From assembly GCA_037957365.1 (NCBI GenBank), contig JARHVA010000315.1, positions 2,212,001 through 2,276,000 of the forward strand: DNA of 64,000 bases, in the 5' to 3' direction. The notes under the pieces were generated by a model, which searched no databases, was not told the origin of the DNA, and worked only from the letters and a program-made list of their open reading frames with translations. The stretch is from Torreya grandis (taxonomy: Eukaryota > Streptophyta > Pinopsida > Cupressales > Taxaceae). Shown piece by piece: positions 23,491 through 34,180 of this stretch. The stretch's first letter is position 1; every line of letters starts with the position of its first letter. The translations under genes and the position numbers were made by a program.

Positions 23491-24699
23491 TAGCCCCACT
23501 CTTAATGTTTAAGGTCATCATATAAAATTGTGCCAAAAAGTTATGAAAACTAAAAAATTGAAAATGCACAGTACCTATTGGGTAGGTGGTGGCATGTTAT
23601 GGGTTGGTGCACAGTAGGTTGCTATGATGATAAAACTATTGAAGAAGTGGATGAAGTAATTTGTTCTGTAGAAATTGTTGGGAGGCTGTTGTGGTTGCTA
23701 GATGGCTAGTTGTGCATTTGTGGTAATATTTTTATGTTGAAGTATTTTTTGTATCTAGTGGGGGGGAATGAATTGTGGCTCATCAAAAATTTGTGTAATG
23801 AAGGGATCGAGCTAAGATAAATCTTGCTTTATCATTTTCCATTCAGTCATCACTTCCTATACCATAGTGAGTAATGTGCACATCAATACTTGAGTCACCA
23901 TCAAGTTTTGAATATCTTCATCTTATGTGATAGTGATGAGTAACCTAAAATTTGATGTTTTGATCTAGATGTCCTGGGACAACTCCTCTAACCAGTTTGC
24001 ATGCCTATAAATAAATAGTCCATAATCTCATTTTTCCATGTCTATAGTTTTTGCATGGCCACATCCCTTGAATCAAGCAACTACTTGAGTGCATTATTCA
24101 TTACTACAGGGCTAGTTGTATGATCCTCTATCATAGCTTTAGCTTTATCTATTTTATCAAAGTTTGGTTTAGCTCTGGACAATGAATTTTTAAGTTGTTA
24201 CTTCCAATTAAAAATATCTTGCACTATCTATTTTGCTTAGAACATAGTTATGTCTAGAACCTATTCATACTCCTCCAAGATCTCATAGATCACCTTTATT
24301 TTTGATTTGATATTTTATCCTTGCACTCAAAACATTTGTACCTTATGTGTAGCCAGTCAGTGTTTCTTTAGTTGCATCAATAGAGCTGAGATTTATTTTT
24401 CAGATGTAACATGGTCACCTAAGACTTGGGTAGCTAGTGTAGGGAAATTGGTGTCAATGAGTTGGCACGCATTGGTGAATCAAAGGCTTAGATCTACATT
24501 TTCCTCTCTTAGCTATAAGACTTCCTAATCCAAGGTCGAAGACTTATACACAATTGATTCCTAGAAATTAGTTGTGCCTTCAATTTGTCTAGCTAGTGGG
24601 ATTTGAGAAACATATAAAGATGCTTCTTGCATAGTCCTAGCCATATCCATGGATGTTGCCACAATTCTTTTAAGGGTCATCATGAACTATGCCAAAGAA
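23491..24699. other. No clear gene; possible tail of the minus-strand relic
   Basis: The minus strand carries broken frames that continue leftward from the charged relic at 24700-26830, for example a Gln/Pro-rich QQPQQPPNN run near 23690. No domain is recognised. The 73-codon plus-strand frame at 24307-24528 has no support. Confidence 0.35.
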
Positions 24700-26830
24700 A
24701 GATAAAATGTGATGTGTCAGGTAGATGATGTGAGAACATCCCATAGCGATTGGCTCATTATTTATGGTGTACATTAAGAAGCCTCCTCCTATGCACTTCC
24801 TTACATTGTAAGTATTGGTTACACTACACTCTCTACTTGTTGTTTGGCTTTTGCCTTTGCCTCCCATTTAGCTTTAGTTTCAACTTCAACCTTAGCCTTG
24901 GATTTAGCCTTAGTTTTAGCTTGGTTTCTACTTTAGCCTTAGCCTTGGATTCTACCTTAGTTTTAGCTTTAGCTTCTACTCTAGCCTTAGCCTTAGCTTC
25001 TATTATAGCCTTGGCTTTAGATTCAGCTTCTTTCTCCTCAGCTTCTTTCTTAGCCTTCTTATCCTTTTAAGCCTTTAAAATTGTTGTTGCTTCCTCTTTC
25101 TTATATTGTTTAGCTTGCACTTCTTATTGTTTCCTTGTTGCTTATTCTTGTTCTTTCCTCTTTACCTCTACTTATTCATCTCTTTTCTTTTCAACCTCTA
25201 CTTTTTTGACATGTTTCTTCTTTTTATTATTTACTTCTTTAGCTCTTTTCTTTTGAGTTTTTGCTTCTTTGAATTTATACCTACATTCATCCTTTGTATC
25301 TTGTTATTTGTGTTTCTCTTCTTCCACCATAGCCTTTCACTCTACCTCAGGCTTCCTTTTCTTTTTCTCTTCCTTCTCCTTCATAGCAGTCTCATTTTCT
25401 GTCTCTGATTGGTCCTCTTGTTCCTATGTGGCTTCATGTTGTGGTTCTAACTGTGTCAATCTGGTTTCTTCAGGTGATTCCATGGGGATGGATGAATCTA
25501 GCACTATAACTAAATCTAAATCTTTCAAAGAGAATGATTCCATAATAGTACCCCTATGTGCAGCCATATTCTTTCTATAAGTTAAAGGTGGAATGAAGAT
25601 CTTATTTTGCCTCTTCACAACTTGGACTTGTGATTTTGTTTGTAGTTCATGTGCTTACTATGCATCACTCTCTTCTACTAGTTTTCCAAAATACACCATT
25701 ATATCTTTTATTTTAGGGGATAGCCTAGTTTTAGGATGGGTATGTGTTTTGTGCATCAAAGGCAGTGGTGGACTTTATTATGCTGGCAAGTCTACTTCCT
25801 ACACAACAAAAGATCCTGTAGTTGGATCTACTTGGAAAAGTATGGTCTTAAACCATTGCCAAGTTTTTTCTTGAACTACATTATCAATAATAATAGAAGG
25901 TTGGGTGATGTCCACACAAGGGTATTATCTTACCTAATTTAACTTGATAGGTACGCACTACTGTCCAAAAAAAGAATTATTTCTCCCCTTCTTGTTCATT
26001 AACATTATTGTCGATCTCTATGAGCATGGACTATAGAACTTCTTATTCTCTAACTCCTAACTCCACCAAATTACATTCAATTTATATCTTTGGAACATGT
26101 TTGTTGTTGATCCAAGACATTGTGTAGTGTGTCCTCTTTTTAGGAAGTGATCGTGAGGCTCATCATGTTGGTGCCTTCTTCTTTCCCTTGTCAACCTGTG
26201 ATGGAGTAGTTATTGGTTGTGGTATTGCCTATAATTGAGGTTGAGGTTGGGGTTGAGATTTTGCCTAAGGTTGCACAAGTTGTCACACACCTGGTGGAAT
26301 GAAACACAAAGGTTGCATTGATCTAGATGTTAGGGATTTCAGTGTCAAAACTTATGCATTTGCATCTAACATGGTGATGAAAAATGGTAGTGGAGTTACA
26401 GTTGTTTTGGGAAGCTCATGAACTTTGATTTGTATGTCATTTTACAACTTTGTCACTAACACATATTGTCCTAGATACCACAACCCATCCTAGGGTACCC
26501 TAGGGTGAAAATTAATCATGGCTTGGATCTCCAGCCACCACACATCGAATCTCCCTAATTATTCATAATATTGCCCTATTTTAGTTCACATAATGTTAGT
26601 GAATGCACAAACAAGCCAAAAATTTTCAACATGGTTGATTGGTCCTTTTAATTATTTCCATTGTGTGAAGCAAAGTAGTAATACCAAAAATCGGTACTAT
26701 TACAAATTGCTACCAAGAATCTTTTCAATGTTTATTGTGAGATTGGAGGCTAGAAACTTGGGTCAATTAAATTCCTCATGCAGACATATCATTTGATATG
26801 CAATGTCCATAACTCCTTTAGTTACCTACT
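24700..26830 (-). pseudogene. Minus-strand coding relic with Lys/Glu/Ala-rich repeats, probably retrotransposon-derived
   Basis: Reading right to left, the minus strand gives DIAYQMICLHEEF (near 26800), KGPINHVENFWLVCAF (near 26640) and a Gln/Pro run SQPQPQPQL (near 26250). A 64-codon open frame follows (25424-25618). Then comes a long charged stretch, about 25400-24850, with tetrapeptide-like words such as EAKAKARVEAKAK and VESKAKAKVETK, likely coiled-coil or disordered. Frames shift several times. I do not recognise the family. The neighbourhood and composition suggest a gag-like or accessory ORF of a plant retroelement. The Leu/Ala-rich plus-strand frame at 24750-25070 is its antisense. 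Confidence 0.4.
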
Positions 26831-27599
26831 TCATTATCTGTTAGAACCATTTGGTTATGCATACAGCGAGGATGTGTAACACAGCATCTTCGATATATCA
26901 ATGGGAATTCTTATGCCTTCCCATGTGTATTTTTCTCTAGTGTTAGACTGAATAGGTGGAGTTATGGATTTTTAAGGTAGAAGAGACTTTACCCATGTTG
27001 GAAGCCCTATTGTTCTTTCTATAGTCACAAGGTTGATGAATATGGTCACATCTTGACATAAATGAATGACACCTTCATTATATCAGCTAAGCAAAGTAAG
27101 TATTACCTCATTTAACTACCTAAATGTAATTAATTTGATTAGTTGGTCAGCATCAAAGCCTTGTAGTGGATTTTTAAGTGTTAGTGCTCTTGTTTGTGTT
27201 GCTTCCTATGGATCATGGGTAAACAAAGTAGCTTCAGTTGCATCAATGAAATTAAAAGGGTTCGTGTCATGAAATTTGGTCTATCTGAGTCCTAGATCAA
27301 TTATCATTTCCTCCTATGCGTATGTGATTGGGATCAATAGTTGTGCCCTATATATGGTTATTGTTATGGATGACATTGAGCACTTGGTCTAGTGTTAGTA
27401 TGAAATTTATGCACAAAGAATTATTGTTTATGCATATCAAAAAGTTCTCTTGGTTGTAGAAGTATGTAATGTTTTTTGTTGTCCATGCCCTCTATTATAT
27501 AGCATTTATCTCCCAAATCCATCAAGTTGTCGAGTTTAAATGTGTTGAACTTGTTTCACATGAGTTTATCTCCAAAATTTACATGATGGTTACTATTCT
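26831..27599. other. No gene seen
   Basis: Broken frames only. The stretch may include the outer part of the 3' LTR of gypsy element E or the upstream end of the relic to its left; neither border can be placed without a second LTR copy. Confidence 0.35.
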
Positions 27600-28014
27600 A
27601 CATCTATATTATTTGATCCATCTATTGGCAGGTAGCTAATGTGGCATGCCATCCTTTCATCAATCCATTTTATTTTATGGGCCATTCTATCATTTTTCCA
27701 CATGATCTCCTTTGGGAAAGATGCAATCTCTCAAGTGCATTATCATTAATGGTTTTGAATGACCACTTGTCCTTTCTCTGTACCTATCTTATTAGCACCA
27801 CATTCCTAGACTTAATTGATGAGCATTGTGCTTTAACCGCTAGCTATCTTTCCTTGACATTGACTCCACATATCAATCATACTCTACAATGTTGATTGCC
27901 TAAACTTCATTCTAATGTGCTATGACCCAAATATCATACTATACAAACACACTAACCTTTAAAAATTTAAAAAAACATTAAATAAAAATATTAACTACCT
28001 GGTGCTACTTAACA
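27600..28014 (-). repeat. 3' LTR of gypsy E (start only is certain)
   Basis: In minus orientation the sequence changes from integrase through a purine run (complement of 28015-28030, TATAAATGAGAGAGGG) into TGTTAAGTAGCACCAGG at 28014, a normal polypurine-tract/LTR start. The following 400 bases, with GGCATGCCACATTAGC near 27640, read like LTR. The far end is not defined because the 5' LTR is out of view. Confidence 0.55.
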
Positions 28015-28025
28015 CCCTCTCTCAT

Positions 28026-29290
28026 TTATAGTGATGTATGATAGAGATTATGATGATAAGACTTAAGCCTACAGCCATTGATATGTCTTGGTAAAATGGT
28101 TTCCTGTAAATATTTTAAAAAATTTGTACCCTGTTGTGAAATATCATGAATAATATAGGGTCCTTTCCATCTTATGTGCAACTTTCCTATAAATGCTTTA
28201 AATTTTCTATCATAAATTAATATCACTTATTCAAGATAGAATTCCTTAGATCATAAGTTATGATCATGCCATGCTTTTTGACTTAACTTGTTGATCTCCT
28301 ACATCCATTGTACCCTTTATTTATTTTCCTCCATATTGACCAAATCCATCAATATTTGTTTCAGAGATCTTGATTGCCAAGCCTCATAATCATTGTGATG
28401 TGTAGACTAAGAACAATGTATTCCATAAGTATAACTATCTCGAGACCATAATCCAACTAAAAGAGAGTGAATCTTGTCACACATTTATAATTTGTCCTAT
28501 ATGTCCATAGAATCATAGGAATATGATCCTCCCAATCATCCTTTGAACATTACGTCTCTTCATCAGCATTTTACCCAATACTTTATTCAAAGCTTTAACT
28601 TGTCTATTTGTTTTCGGATGATAGGTTGTGTTTTTATGGTGCAATATCATAAATTCTTCAGTAAGATTCTTGATTATGTTATTCAGAAAGTGAGTACCTC
28701 TATCACTAGACAATTTGATAAACATCCAAACCTTGTTATTATATTCTCATAGAAAAATTTAACATCTTTTGCACCACAGCTTGGTGTCACAGCAGCTTCC
28801 ACCCATTTCATTAAATAGTTAGTTGTAGTAAAGATATATCGTGCATGACTATGTTTATTTGGGTGAGTTATAGGCCGTACAAATTCAATGTCCCATTGTT
28901 TAAATGGTTTCTCTATTAGCATTGGGACTAAGGGCATCTCATCATGTTGATTGGGTTTTCCCATTCTTTAGCAAACATCATAGTGTTTTATCACCCTGTG
29001 CACATCTTGAAACAAATTCAGCCACCAAAGACAACATTGCAATAACTTCCTTGTAGTGGCTTATCCTATGAAATGACCTCCTGTGACTCCTTGATTTTCT
29101 TCTTAAATAAGCTATGGTCACTCATGTTCTAAGGCTACTCTATGAAACACATCATCCTTTCTGATTTTATACATAAATCCATTAATGAGGCTATAAGGAA
29201 CGATTCATGTAACCATTTGTTTTTTAACCCTTTCAACATAGTGCACAGTAAATGTTCTTTGTTATAGGAAGTTCATAATGTCTTCCATGT
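28026..29290 (-). pseudogene. Integrase of gypsy E
   Basis: The zinc-finger end and core begin with the GKPNQHDEMPLVPM linker (28964), then KQWDIEFVRPITH, YIFTTTNYLMKWVEAA and ITRFGCLSN. After a shift (28725-28513) come LSSDRGTHFLNN, TEEFMILHHKNTTYHPKTN and QVKALNK. The C-terminal domain at 28226-28026 reads IYDRKFKAFIGKL, RWKGPYIIHDIS and LPRHINGCRLK. Of the DDE triad, the first position is Glu (WDIEF), the second Asp is kept (SDRGT), and the Glu of xxVEA is Lys (QVKAL). Catalysis would be lost even without the frameshifts. Confidence 0.85.
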
Positions 29291-29379
29291 TGTTAGGGAT
29301 CATAGAGCCTCTAAACAAGGGTAAATCTGGATATTCATCATGTATTTGCTCTAGTTCTTTTCCATTATAGAACTTGCTT

Positions 29380-29768
29380 AAATAATCTGGTCCTACATTC
29401 TCTCAACCTGGCTTCACATTGATTACAAATTGGAATTCTTGAAATAGTGTTATCCATATAGATATTCATCCACCCAACATAGGCTTGTTAACTAGGTATC
29501 GCAATGTTTGGTGATCTGTGAAGAGATCAAGTGGTGTGGCCAAAAGATAATGTTTAAACTTTTGTAAGGCAAACATTATAGCTAAGGATTCTCTCTCTTT
29601 AGTCATATAGTTTTTCTTTGTTGTCAATAGTTTCATATTGGTGAAGTGTATAGGATGATCTAACACACCATTCCCTAATTGCATTAAGACAACTCCTACT
29701 GTAATACCATAAACATCCACATGTACATGGAATGGCTTCTTCCAATCAAGAAAAATTAAGATGGGCAT
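29380..29768 (-). pseudogene. RNase H of gypsy E
   Basis: A 100-codon open frame (29768-29466) reads LIFLDWKKPFHVHVDVYG, GVVLMQLGNG, HPIHFTNMKL, KNYMTKERESLAIMFALQK and FTDHQTLRYLVNKPML. The RNase H residues Asp (HVDVYG), Glu (ERESLA) and Asp (FTDHQT) are all present. Beyond it, near 29380-29400, GPDYLSKF matches the ADxLSR-type end of the domain. This is the least damaged domain of element E. Confidence 0.9.
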
Positions 29769-29829
29769 TGTTACTAACCTTTGTTTGAGATTTAAAAATA
29801 TTTTTTGGCATTCTAATGTCCAATCAAAC

Positions 29830-30640
29830 TTTATATCTTTATGTAATAGTTTTTTTAGTGGTGTAGAGATGGTTGTGTATCCCTTGATGAATTTTTTATA
29901 GTGTCATGTATGACTTCAAAAGTTGCACACCTTTGTGGAATTGGTTGAAGGTGGCATTCCTTCTATTACTATAATTTTATCATGGTCAATTAAGATTCCA
30001 TCACTGCCTATGATGTGACCTAGAAGAACACTGAAAGGTGTGACAAGACACATCTTCATATTCAATGCAATGCACAGGGTTTGACATCATTCTAGCATTA
30101 AATGTAGCTTAGATAGATGTTCTTTAAACAAAAAGAAGATAACCCAATAATCCAAATAGACTCCTATAAAATCATGAATGAAATCTTTAAATGCAATTAA
30201 CACAACCCTAAAAAAAAACTAATGGAGCATTCTTAAGACCAAAGGGCATTACCTTATATGTGAATGACCCTCATTCCATTGTAAAAGGTTGTCTTACCTT
30301 CATCTTCCTTTGCAATAAGAATCTGATGGTATCCATGGAATCCATCTATGAATAAGTACACCTCATGACCTGTGACTGCTTTGAGAACCTCATCTATAAA
30401 TGGTATTGTAAATGGATCATTAATTCAAGCATCATTTAATGTGTGATGTCCCCACAGGCCTAAATCTCATTGGAATTCTTTGGTTGCACAACCATGAGAC
30501 TAACCCAATCTACCTTTTAAATTAGATAAATGATCCCTACTTCTTGCATGTGATCTAGCTCAGCCTTTAGTTTCATCTTCATGTTGGGTTTTAATTTATA
30601 TGGACACTTTTTAATGGGTTTAATGCACTATTTCAATTCA
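29830..30640 (-). pseudogene. Reverse transcriptase of gypsy E
   Basis: The broken minus-strand translation gives NDA-INDPFTIPFIDEV, LKAVTGHEVYLFIDGFHGYH and QILIAKEDEGKTTF (about 30440-30260), the palm region with the first Asp in FIDGF. The downstream parts, including the YxDD position near 30130, are too eroded to read. ATFNQFH--VQLLKSYM (about 29955-29890) matches the connection region before RNase H. Confidence 0.75.
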
Positions 30641-32149
30641 ATGTGCATCTCCCCAAATGATAGATCTACACCTTTCACATTTTGCAAACTTGGTCACGAA
30701 GACATCCTGATAATCTCTTAGCAATTGCAATGCCTCCAAAATCTCATTCTGCACCTATTAGTCTCTCACAATCGTAAGTTTAGGTGTGAACTCTGTTCTA
30801 ATATTTTTTTCAATCTTCTTCAGTGGTTCTTCATATACTTTGTTATATCCTCTAGGTAGAGCCTCTTGCAGATTTCATTCCCCTTCTAGTTCTAAAATGT
30901 TTATGTTGTGCAGTCCTTCCTCTTCAACTTGTTATGCACTTTGGACATTTATTAGCTTGATTTCTTGTTGTGGTTTGAGGAATCCTTTTAAACCCAGATA
31001 CACATCACTATCATTGGATTCTTTTAACTCATTTTTAATTCTATTATAGTTATGAAACACTATATTGTTCTTGTTTACTGCCCTTGTAATTATGAATCAC
31101 TAGATTTAAATATTATGTTGTAAAATGTTGTGATGATGAATCTATCATAATTCCCAAATCTTCTACTCAGTCATAACATATAAAAGTTTTTAATTTTTAT
31201 AATGCATTATGTACCACTAGATTATGATCTTAAAATGCAAAATTTTGAAAGTCTTGATGTAATTGTGCCCAATGTTTAGTCTCCCTTATACACTCTTGAT
31301 GCATATACCAGGTAGTTGGAAGTACCGCTAGTGTGTGGTTAAACTTGTGCACCTAATATCTTGGCTCAATGCTTTATGCAAACCATATATCTACACATTT
31401 ATGAATGTGTAGCTCAAGAAATTATCCTTATTAAAAGAATGGCCACTATGTTTTCATAGTGAATAATAACTAAATTGTGCTTATAAATATTCACATGTTT
31501 GTCCCATTGTAACTCTTGTACTCTATGCATTGTCCACCAAATCATAATAGTTCCATTCAAAGCATAGATGAGTGTGATAACTCTTTGATATACATTTGGT
31601 ACATGGTGCTCCAACCTCAAGATAAATGGATTGAGAACCTCTATCATAAAATATTATGGTAATTAGCATTCTATAGTGAACACCATGCATAGAGGCTATA
31701 CCTCATGATCTCCACTAGCCCAATTCAACATATGGTTTTTTGAGTCACCACTTATTGAAGATGTTGCTTCCCAAGGTAAGACACCTTCTATATTAGGCTC
31801 TATATAATTCATTATTGTTTCACCTATAATATATAATAAATATACCTCTGACTTAGTTGGAGATCCCATAGATGGAGAGGTACATCCTTCAATTTGAAAC
31901 TAGAGAGATGGAGATTTTTTTATCACTAGCTTGTAAATTGGTTGCTTTATTTTCTATGTTTGTATGTTTTGCTCAAGTTGTGGTTTCAAAAACTAATATT
32001 CCATAGCTCAAAAATTATTTTTCTTTGTATATGTTTTGACTTTGAACCAATTGTTACCACTGTAGAAATAAGGTGACTCTAGTTCCTTTGGAATTATAGA
32101 GGGCTTTTGATCTAATTTATTCAATGGTATAATAACTATCTTATCTCTT
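30641..32149 (-). pseudogene. Protease-RT linker of gypsy E
   Basis: Two minus-strand frames (31414-31647 and 32008-32190) and short pieces between them show no catalytic motif. VLPWEATSSISGDSKN near 31790-31740 is a low-complexity linker. Position between protease and RT is the only reason to assign it. No host-type domain is seen. Confidence 0.4.
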
Positions 32150-32500
32150 TGATGAGCCTCTAATTGATTGTACACTATATTGATAGTCATTTGACCATCA
32201 TAAGCCTATTTCTTACCAATCAAGATAGGATAATGGGTCTCATTTGTTTTCATGTCAATGACCTCAAAATCACCTTACAAACTCAGCTCAGCAACTATAA
32301 TCTCCACATATTCGAGGTGATCAATTGGTTCTACCCTCCCATAGTCTGCAAAAGTGAGAGTGATAGGAGTGTAGCTCAAGTGTGGCCTACCAATATCCTC
32401 CTAAGTAGATCTAGGAATAATATTGATAGTACTTTTGAAATCAAATACTACATTAAGAATTTCATATCCTATGAGCTCAATTTCCATTCATGAGTCAACA
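32150..32500 (-). pseudogene. Aspartic protease of gypsy E, active site lost
   Basis: The minus strand reads IELIGYEILNVVFDFKSTINIIPRST, here split as VVFDFKST then INIIPRST, followed by LSYTPITLTFADYG, GDFEVIDM and the end HYPILIGKK. This is the plant gypsy protease pattern (VDTGSxxNIIP, then the DFxVIDM beta-strand and LLGRxW). The DTG is changed to DFK, which removes the catalytic loop. Confidence 0.75.
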
Positions 32501-33133
32501 TCCCACAATTTCTTAGTTTTGACATATCATACCACATTGTTGGTATGTTATTTTCCTCATTGTGTGCACTCTAGAATATTAGCAAGAGATTTTTAATATT
32601 TTGGGAGATATATTCATTGCACAGAGTGTTGAACAGTTTCAACAAATCTATTAGTGCAATCATAACACCTTCCTACCTCATAATTCACATATATTTACCC
32701 ATATATTTGTGTGTTAATGGTTATGACATCTCCTTTAGAGGCATTCTATATTTGTATGTATTGAAGGACATATACTACATGATACATCAATATCTTCTAT
32801 GTTGTAGGATCAAGATATTTATCCTATTGCACCTTCCTAATTCCATAATCCTACAACATTTCTAACGGAGGTATTCCTTGCTTTGTGCATTATTGTCTAG
32901 AAATTGCTTACATAAATGCATTTTTCTTAGGTTGTACATTAATCATATTCACATTATGCACTAGATTTTATTTTCTTTGCTTCTCTAATACAAGTCAATC
33001 TTTAGTTTGATGTTGTCCTTCGACTCTATAGTACATGCAATATGTCTATCTCTAAGGATTAGTGGGGAAATTTCACATAAAATGATTATACTCACCATAA
33101 AAATAACATTATATGGGTTTGTGAGCTTGTCAA
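32501..33133 (-). pseudogene. Gag remnant of gypsy E
   Basis: The stretch lies upstream of the protease in the same orientation and is cut off by copia B. Broken frames with scattered Cys and His suggest the nucleocapsid end of gag, but no complete CCHC knuckle can be written. The frames at 32617-32865 and 33007-33300 on the plus strand are not supported. Confidence 0.35.
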
Positions 33134-33353
33134 TGTTGAGCATTGTCATTGATGTCAAAGGTGCATCTTGCATAAGGTTGATGTTAAAGGTGACAAAGCC
33201 TAGCTGGCAGTGTGTTGATGTGACAAGGGGCATTGAGAGAGTGTTGTCATTAAAGGATGTTGTCATGAAAGAGAATTTTAAGGTAAAAGATATAATTTGA
33301 ATTCAACTAATGCCTTATCGTTGCATGAAGGTACAGGTCATTGATGTCAAAGT
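33134..33353 (+). repeat. 5' LTR of copia B, first part
   Basis: It begins TGTTGAGCATTGTCATTG and matches 59480-59703 of the 3' LTR. It ends at TCAAAGT, where copia A is inserted; the LTR continues at 39009. Confidence 0.9.
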
Positions 33354-34047
33354 TGTTAAGGTGTGGAGCTAAAAGCTTCACCAAATGAACGAGTGCAGAA
33401 GTTGCTGAAGTTACATAGACACCAGCGTCGGTCAGGAGCGACCGATGTTGGTCAGGAGTCGACTGGGAGATGCCGGCATCGATTCTGTTTGGCCTATGTC
33501 AGTCAGGTGTAGACAGGCAGGGACCGATGTCGGTCACCTATGTGTCTAGAATGTTATTTCCGTGGACAGAACAGATTGTTTGTATGATAGGATTAAGTGA
33601 TAGTCTTAAGTCCGCATCTCTATCTTTAGTAGGACTGTTTTGAGACCTTGATTAGGAGGTGCATCTAATGGTTGTAATTGTATGCTCATGAATACCTAAT
33701 GTTATATTATAGGGATAGATCTTCATAGCTTATTGAATTGGTCAAGTATTGTACAGTACATGTATATGTGTATCAATCTAGGTTGTTGGAATTGATTGTA
33801 ATTGAGAGAGAGAACTCTTGAAGGAAAGAGATCTAAAAAGAGATCTATACATCTAAGAGAGGTGTGGAAGAAAAGAATTTTCTTCAATTTTAATTCCTTC
33901 TAGAAGAGTTTAATACAAGTTTTCAAGGTGGTTTCTTGTATCTCTTGTTCTTTGCTATTTCTGATTCTAGTTACTTATCATTCTAGTTTAATTATGTGTT
34001 TAGTTGCTTTCATATAGTAATCAACTTTGTTGGTTGATCCCCAACAA
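33354..34047 (+). repeat. 5' LTR of copia A (694 bp)
   Basis: It carries a cluster of a CpG-rich motif near its 5' side: GCGTCGGTCAGG (33425), ACCGATGTTGGTCAGG (33441), CTATGTCAGTCAGG (33494) and ACCGATGTCGGTCACC (33523). A TATA-like TGTATATGTG lies near 33763, and the LTR ends in CCCCAACA. Confidence 0.9.
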
Positions 34048-34049
34048 GT

Positions 34050-34093
34050 GGTATCAGAGCTTCGTTAGTGATACCAACAAGTAGTATCAGAGC
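34050..34093 (+). other. Primer-binding site of copia A and an adjacent second copy
   Basis: TGGTATCAGAGC (34050-34061) is complementary to the 3' end of initiator-Met tRNA and lies two bases after the LTR. The same junction recurs 32 bases on: CCAACAAGTAGTATCAGAGC (about 34074-34093), containing the LTR-end CAACA, the AG spacer and a PBS with one mismatch. Confidence 0.85.
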
Positions 34094-34180
34094 ATAGGTT
34101 GACTAACGGTGGTTCAGATCTGTTTAGTGTATATTGATTACAGGTCACTCACAGAGGTTTCTGTTTGAGTGGGAGAAGTA

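Larger units (their letters stand above)
27600..33133 (-). mobile_element. Ty3/gypsy element E, minus strand, 5' part cut by copia B
   Basis: The minus strand carries gag remnant, protease, RT, RNase H, integrase, polypurine tract and LTR start in that order from right to left. The element is interrupted at 33133/33134, where copia element B begins, so its upstream gag and 5' LTR must lie beyond the nested insertions to the right, outside the window. Stops and frameshifts are spread over all domains. It is the oldest recognisable layer of the right-hand nest. Confidence 0.8.

Noticed and set aside
24750..25070. 106-codon plus-strand Leu/Ala/Ser-rich frame resembling a membrane protein
   Set aside because: Antisense of the minus-strand Lys/Glu/Ala repeat tract, whose codon pattern and flanking protein-like frames are the better reading.
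32164..32493. 109-codon plus-strand frame
   Set aside because: Antisense to the protease of gypsy E, whose INIIPRST and DFEVIDM motifs fix the strand.
33007..33300. 97-codon plus-strand frame crossing the copia B border
   Set aside because: It runs from gypsy E antisense sequence into the B LTR start, so it is a chance fusion of two elements.
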